A stretch of 34,815 bases of DNA, from the NCBI GenBank assembly GCA_027576995.1, contig JANBQC010000281.1, positions 1 to 34,815 on the forward strand, given 5' to 3'. The DNA is from Dimargaris cristalligena (taxonomy: Eukaryota > Kickxellomycota > Dimargaritomycetes > Dimargaritales > Dimargaritaceae). Below, piece after piece: positions 30,589-34,815 of this stretch (the first letter of the stretch is position 1; each line of letters starts with the position of its first letter). The notes beneath the pieces are model-generated. The model saw only the letters and a list, made by a program, of their open reading frames with translations. It made no database searches and was not told the DNA's origin. Both the position numbers and the translations under genes were made by a program.

Positions 30589-32338
30589 ATTGAAACAGCT
30601 GAGTAGGATTATTTCTTAAACATCTCATTTGACTGTAGTCATACTTTGGTAATGAAAGACAACCACTGATTATGATGCTATCGAAGACAACATTCTCTAT
30701 ATGGGGAATTTTCAGTCTACCTTCTCAGGATATAACCGCCTCAATATATCTACCATTTCATTAGACCTTGTAATAAATTATTATATTCTTTACACCGCCG
30801 ACACTGTTATTTGAATTGTAGGGACCTGGGCGATACGATGTAATCGGAAAAAAATCACCGGGTTAGTATGCCAAACGATTCAAGATACGACTGGCTTAAT
30901 CGTAGGGTACTCGGGAACGGAAGGTGTTAACGGGGTTTGGACAGGTGAATCAGGTGATAGAGGGGGGATATGGGATACTTATGGGATTTATACTTACCGA
31001 CCTTCTGAGCTGGAGACTGGGCGACTGTCAAAATGGTGTGTATCAGTAATAAAATATCTATTGAGGTACTTTAACTAATAACCCAGCCTCACTGTTTGGC
31101 TTTAGCATCATGTCGCCGAACGGGGGGATGTTAACGGAGTATATAGTCATACTTTCAGCACGGATTCACGGTGGGGTCAGTTTCTTACTCATTAAAGACG
31201 CAGTGTTTACTGGGCTGTAATATACTGTTTTGGTATTGGGTATAGTAGCGGTCAATAATGTGTGGAACTAAAAACCAACCTGGAAGAAAGGATCGCTAAA
31301 TTGGAAGTATCTTTGGTAAATTGTTTATTACGGTGAGACAAAGGGTATGAAATGATAGGTAAGGTCGGGAAATGGCATACACATACTTTTGAGAAAACTG
31401 CCTTTGCAAAGAGGGGTGGGAAGCGACCGATGCTTATAAGTGACTCTCATTTCAATATTTACACTATTTAACATGTTTTCGGAATAAAAACGATAATTGA
31501 TCGAGTTAAATATTTCCCAGGGGCGTAGAATGTATTCACAACACTTGTTATTAAATGGCTCAAATGGGCCAATATCTCGTAAAACACCAATAATTGACGT
31601 TCTCACCATACTGGATATTGTCTAAACAGGTAGTCAGGTAGTTTGCTGTAATTAAAGGCTGTTTGGATACACTATATGCCGGTGGTTTTTATGCTCCGAC
31701 AATTTGGACATCAAAAATCATTTCAAGGTAATTAGCGAATCAGCAATCCGGGTTTGTGTCATCCTCACATGGTCGGTTCTTATGAGTACGGTAAGTGAAA
31801 GTGATCCATCTATCTATTTATGGTTTAGTGTATTTAGTTGGTGAACGGATTGCACTTGCGTATACAGAATAATATTTAATAATACATAACGAATCGAGCT
31901 ACAATATAAAGGGATTGCATATTAAGTACCCGAAATATTAAGAGAAATCGTACAGGTATTGAATAAACCGAATGCATATTGCCGTTAGTTTGCTTATTTG
32001 CCGAATCATAGGCAAATTTATATTTCGAATAATAAAATGGAATGGACAACGAGGTCCTGTAAAGGGACCGAATACACCAAGAATCCCGACTTTATGAATT
32101 TACGAAGTCGAAACGAGTATTTAGAAATTACAAAAATAAGTTTATTATCGATAGAAAAACATAATAGCTGAATAAAAGAAGTCAAAAATCATACATGAGT
32201 CGAGAAATAAAAGGACATGGCTAAGAAGGCTTGTAATGGAATTCTCCCCCGCCACACCATGGTTTGTTCAATCGACTACTTTTCTAATGGCTTTATTGTT
32301 GAGGGCGCCACCCATCAATACCTTTTGGGTAAGGTATG
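30589..32338. other. Gene-free AT-rich spacer
   Basis: 1.75 kb. A polyadenylation-like AATAAA at 30772-30777 could end the NADPH dehydrogenase transcript. A 93-codon minus-strand ORF (31328-31609) has no recognisable features and sits in AT-rich sequence, so it was not called. I see no tRNA, no clear repeat and no conserved coding region. Confidence 0.5.
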
Positions 32339-32899
32339 TGTCGCCCCTCCTAATCCGTCCTAACCCAACTGCTACGATCACCGTCGTAGCAGGCCGTATA
32401 GCGCCATATCGTACCCCCGGCCCTAACAAGGCCAGACATCACTGATATCTCCTTACCGGCTAGACCTCCCCGGGTTCGCACTAATCACTCCTAGGTGATC
32501 CTAGTGCCTTCCAATTCCCATGGAAGCCCCGCTCATCCGAGGACCAGCCAGTCCTCCTTATTGTTATCCTCTTAAGTAGTTCCCCCCCGGGACCTCCCCT
32601 CGGGTAGACCCTGGCGTATATATAACCGGGCCCCTCTTGGGACCGGTTAGCAGCTGAGCTTATTCTTACCCCCCATAGTTTACCCAATAAATTCTATATA
32701 CGCTCACCCCCCGGTACTGACCAGTAAGTGTGCATCGGTGCACGTCCCCTGCCTACGTAGTATGCTTACTTTATTTAGTTAGTATCAGCCATTGTACCTA
32801 ACGCTAGTAGCCCGCTTGGCCATGTCCAATGCCCCACTTACTATTAGAAGCCTACCCCCAAGACTCTTGACGGACTAAGAGTGGTTAACTTGGGCGACA
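32339..32899 (+). mobile_element. Solo LTR, copy C, with perfect target-site duplication
   Basis: 561 bp beginning TGTCGCCC and ending GGGCGACA, an 8-bp perfect terminal inverted repeat of the TG...CA type. It is flanked on both sides by GTATG (32334-32338 and 32900-32904). Inside are TATATATAACC (about 32617) and CCAATAAATTC (about 32683), the expected promoter and polyadenylation signals. No internal element sequence adjoins it, so it is a solo LTR left by recombination. It is the most intact and most CpG-rich of the copies, suggesting a younger insertion. Confidence 0.88.
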
Positions 32900-32990
32900 G
32901 TATGTTACCCAGCTTGGTGATTTCGGTTTGAAGCCCAATATAAATAGAGCAATGCAGACCGAAGGTATTTGTATTTTAACTAAAATGTCA

Positions 32991-34334
32991 ATATATACAA
33001 TATGGGTATAACCAGCTAGTGTTCACGGCTGATTATGGCACTGGATGCCAGGGATGGTTGGATCCCAATCCTTAGGCACCAGGCTTCGATGGCCGAGGTT
33101 TTATAGGCACCTTCGGCCAATGGGTGTCATAGTCCCAGCATATTACCATGTCAGGACTATCGGTACCAGCTTGATTGATCTGGTTATAATATTTTTGGTA
33201 CTGCATTTCTGCAGAGATCGGTCGCTCAATAGGGATTTGGCAGTTGGGGGAAAATGTAAATACTATTTTGAAATGGCTTGAGGTAAAAGTAAGGATGATG
33301 TAGAGATAATACAGGGGGTGAGCACTTCTACTTGGATTTGCTTTTTAACTATTCAAAAAAACACCCCATACTTCAGAGAGAAATGGAGCTTGCTTTTATA
33401 TTCGCAAAATTGAGGCCTTATGCCACCCATGGGGATACCAGAAGTAGCTTATTCTTGGCGGTTAGGAGGAGTCTTGTGAAGAGGTGTTTGGGTATACATT
33501 GGGACATTGACGCCAATCCATTGTTTAACCTAGATTCGGACAGAAACACTCGTTGCACCCTTTATCACCATTGAATAAGTCTTCAGGTTGATTATAGGAA
33601 GCTTAGTACAAGGGAGTCGGCGGTTAAACCAGCTCTTTGTTGGCTTGCAAATCAGTAAGCTGCCAATGCACAACTTCACTTCTTTTTTCGGAGGGGGTTT
33701 AAAAGGGGAATTTCCAATAGGTTTCTAGTTGGGCCCTGAAATTCAGTTGTCCCTGCAGCTGGTACCTCCTTTGGTATTCCCTTGATAACACTGCCACTAT
33801 CTTCCAGGAAACAAGGGCTGGTGGTGGATTAAGAATTGATTCACAGTAGATTGCTAGTAGCAACCTGGTATATTGTTCCTTCATTGGCCCTATTAGTGAT
33901 GTAGTACTACACCATGTTAGGCAGGTAGGAAAACACCTTGGATGGTACAGGACATTTGCATTTTTCATGATTAGATAGCCAGTAGTGTATGGGTGTGTTG
34001 TTTTCCTAGATTCAGGATCACTGGTTTCTGGAGGAATGTGTAAATATATCTTCAGATGGCCCATTGTATGACCTGTATTAGGCAATGTTAGTGCAGGCAT
34101 ATTCACAATAGGTATGTACTGTGTTGCCAATGATTTGAGGGACTCCACTGGCGTGCCTTTGGGAGAGTTGGCAGGAGGGGGAACCTCCAGTTTCTTTCCG
34201 CTAGACGGCTTGCCGTATTTTGTCATATAGTGCGGAATGTTGGGCTTTGCTGGGTTTGGGGGGGTCAAGACTGAGGTGGCCTTGGGGAAGTCGCCGCTGA
34301 GTTTCGGGTCATCTATCGCGTCATATGTCGTCAT
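32991..34334 (-). pseudogene. Decayed transposable-element ORF
   Basis: The first 211 codons (34334-33702) are open, starting MTTYDAIDDPKLSGDFPKAT; their N-terminal ~55 residues match the truncated copy at 1419-1637. After the first stop the same frame stays protein-like for another ~235 codons to about 32991, broken by nine in-frame stops, all TAA (33701, 33626, 33605, 33527, 33464, 33398, 33347, 33074, 33035 as first bases). The longest later run is 90 codons (33344-33075) and contains IERPISAEMQYQKYYNQINQ. A CNECFCPNLG segment could bind metal but is not a CCHC knuckle. No reverse transcriptase, integrase or DDE motif was seen, so the element class is unknown. TAA is a genuine stop in the host genes, so decay is the simplest reading. 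Confidence 0.55.
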
Positions 34335-34379
34335 CTCGTGTTGTCGGTTGTTAAAGTCAAAATAAAAAATAAAAACATT

Positions 34380-34815
34380 ATAAAAAAAATGGTGTAATCA
34401 ATTTCGTACTTGGAGGTACTAAAACTTCGAACTGAATAAATAAAAATAAGTAAATCCGAGCAGTAGCAATGAAATAACTGATAATAATAAAACTGGGTAA
34501 AAGGTTAATCGTCGGTATTGTCTGGTGAAGTTAAAACAGATATTTATTTGTTTATCTCGAAACTAACATATCCAGTAAAGTTAAAACAGATATGTATTCA
34601 TTTATCTCGAAACTAACTTGTCCCTTCAACTGAGGGGATGCTACTAAGGTATATATATGAAAAAATGACCAAACTACATAACTATAGCTAAGGGTAATAC
34701 TGCAATAATCGTAGGTCATAAAAAAAACCTAAAAAATAAGGAAAAAACTTGACCTACTGGCTAAACTATGGTCGTAAATAGGTTGGAAAGAGCAAAATAT
34801 AGAAATTGGAAGGTT
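34380..34815 (-). mobile_element. Leader of the decayed element, continuing past the window edge
   Basis: Reading on the minus strand into the ORF at 34334, this sequence matches 565-674 plus 1234-1418 (plus strand, interrupted by LTR B) and the inverted copy at about 1990-2690. It contains a 50-bp tandem duplication (34518-34617). The outer boundary of the element lies beyond the window. Confidence 0.55.
34518..34617. repeat. 50-bp tandem duplication in the element leader
   Basis: Two copies with exact 50-bp period: TTAAAACAGATAT at 34531 and 34581, and TTTATCTCGAAACTAAC at 34551 and 34601. They differ at only a few positions. Confidence 0.8.

Noticed and set aside
33560..33700. A +1 frameshift at the CCCTTTTAAA stretch after the first 211 codons of the element ORF
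   Set aside because: The +1 frame is open for only ~46 codons, whereas the original frame stays protein-like for over 200 codons past the TAA; simple nonsense decay fits better.
1..34815. tRNA, rRNA or CRISPR features
   Set aside because: I looked for cloverleaf-type A/B boxes and regularly spaced direct repeats and saw none convincing; a covariance-model scan would be needed to exclude tRNAs fully.

Overview
The window is nuclear DNA of a fungus. It carries orthologs of SEC31, RSP5, SCP160/vigilin and mitochondrial aspartate aminotransferase, plus a class III Old Yellow Enzyme. These genes have GT-AG introns of about 190-470 nt (one is GC-AG), GC-rich coding sequence and AT-rich, repeat-littered spacers. 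I infer an early-diverging (zygomycete-grade) fungus from intron size, the low-complexity SEC31 tail and the spacer style. The sequence alone does not fix the species.

Layout. 1-4.4 kb: remnants of at least two transposable-element families (LTR-like copies, a truncated ORF, inverted leader copies, hairpins). 4.4-4.6 kb: a possible tiny secreted ORF. 4.86-9.73 kb (-): SEC31, two exons. 11.4-14.4 kb (-): RSP5, three exons including a 17-nt microexon. 15.8-19.9 kb (+): SCP160/vigilin, divergent from RSP5. 20.7-22.8 kb (-): mitochondrial aspartate aminotransferase, three exons, convergent with SCP160. 23.8-25.7 kb (-): a two-exon gene that looks like signal peptide + linker + F-box-like motif + helical C-terminal region. 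It contains two in-frame stop codons and is best read as a pseudogene. 25.7-28.4 kb: low-GC DNA with protein-like fragments on the minus strand, perhaps a more decayed gene. 29.0-30.6 kb (+): NADPH dehydrogenase of the YqjM/NamA type, two exons. 30.6-34.8 kb: gene-free AT-rich DNA, an intact solo LTR with a perfect 5-bp target-site duplication, then a decayed minus-strand element ORF and its leader.

The conserved genes are unrelated housekeeping functions (COPII coat, ubiquitin ligation, RNA binding, amino-acid metabolism). They share no pathway and form a conserved island flanked by repeat-rich DNA. The accessory interest lies in the broken F-box-like gene with a putative signal peptide, the transposon archaeology (nested LTR, CpG loss in older copies, an ORF whose nine in-frame stops are all TAA) and unusual splicing (microexon, GC-AG intron). 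No RNA genes or CRISPR arrays were recognised.
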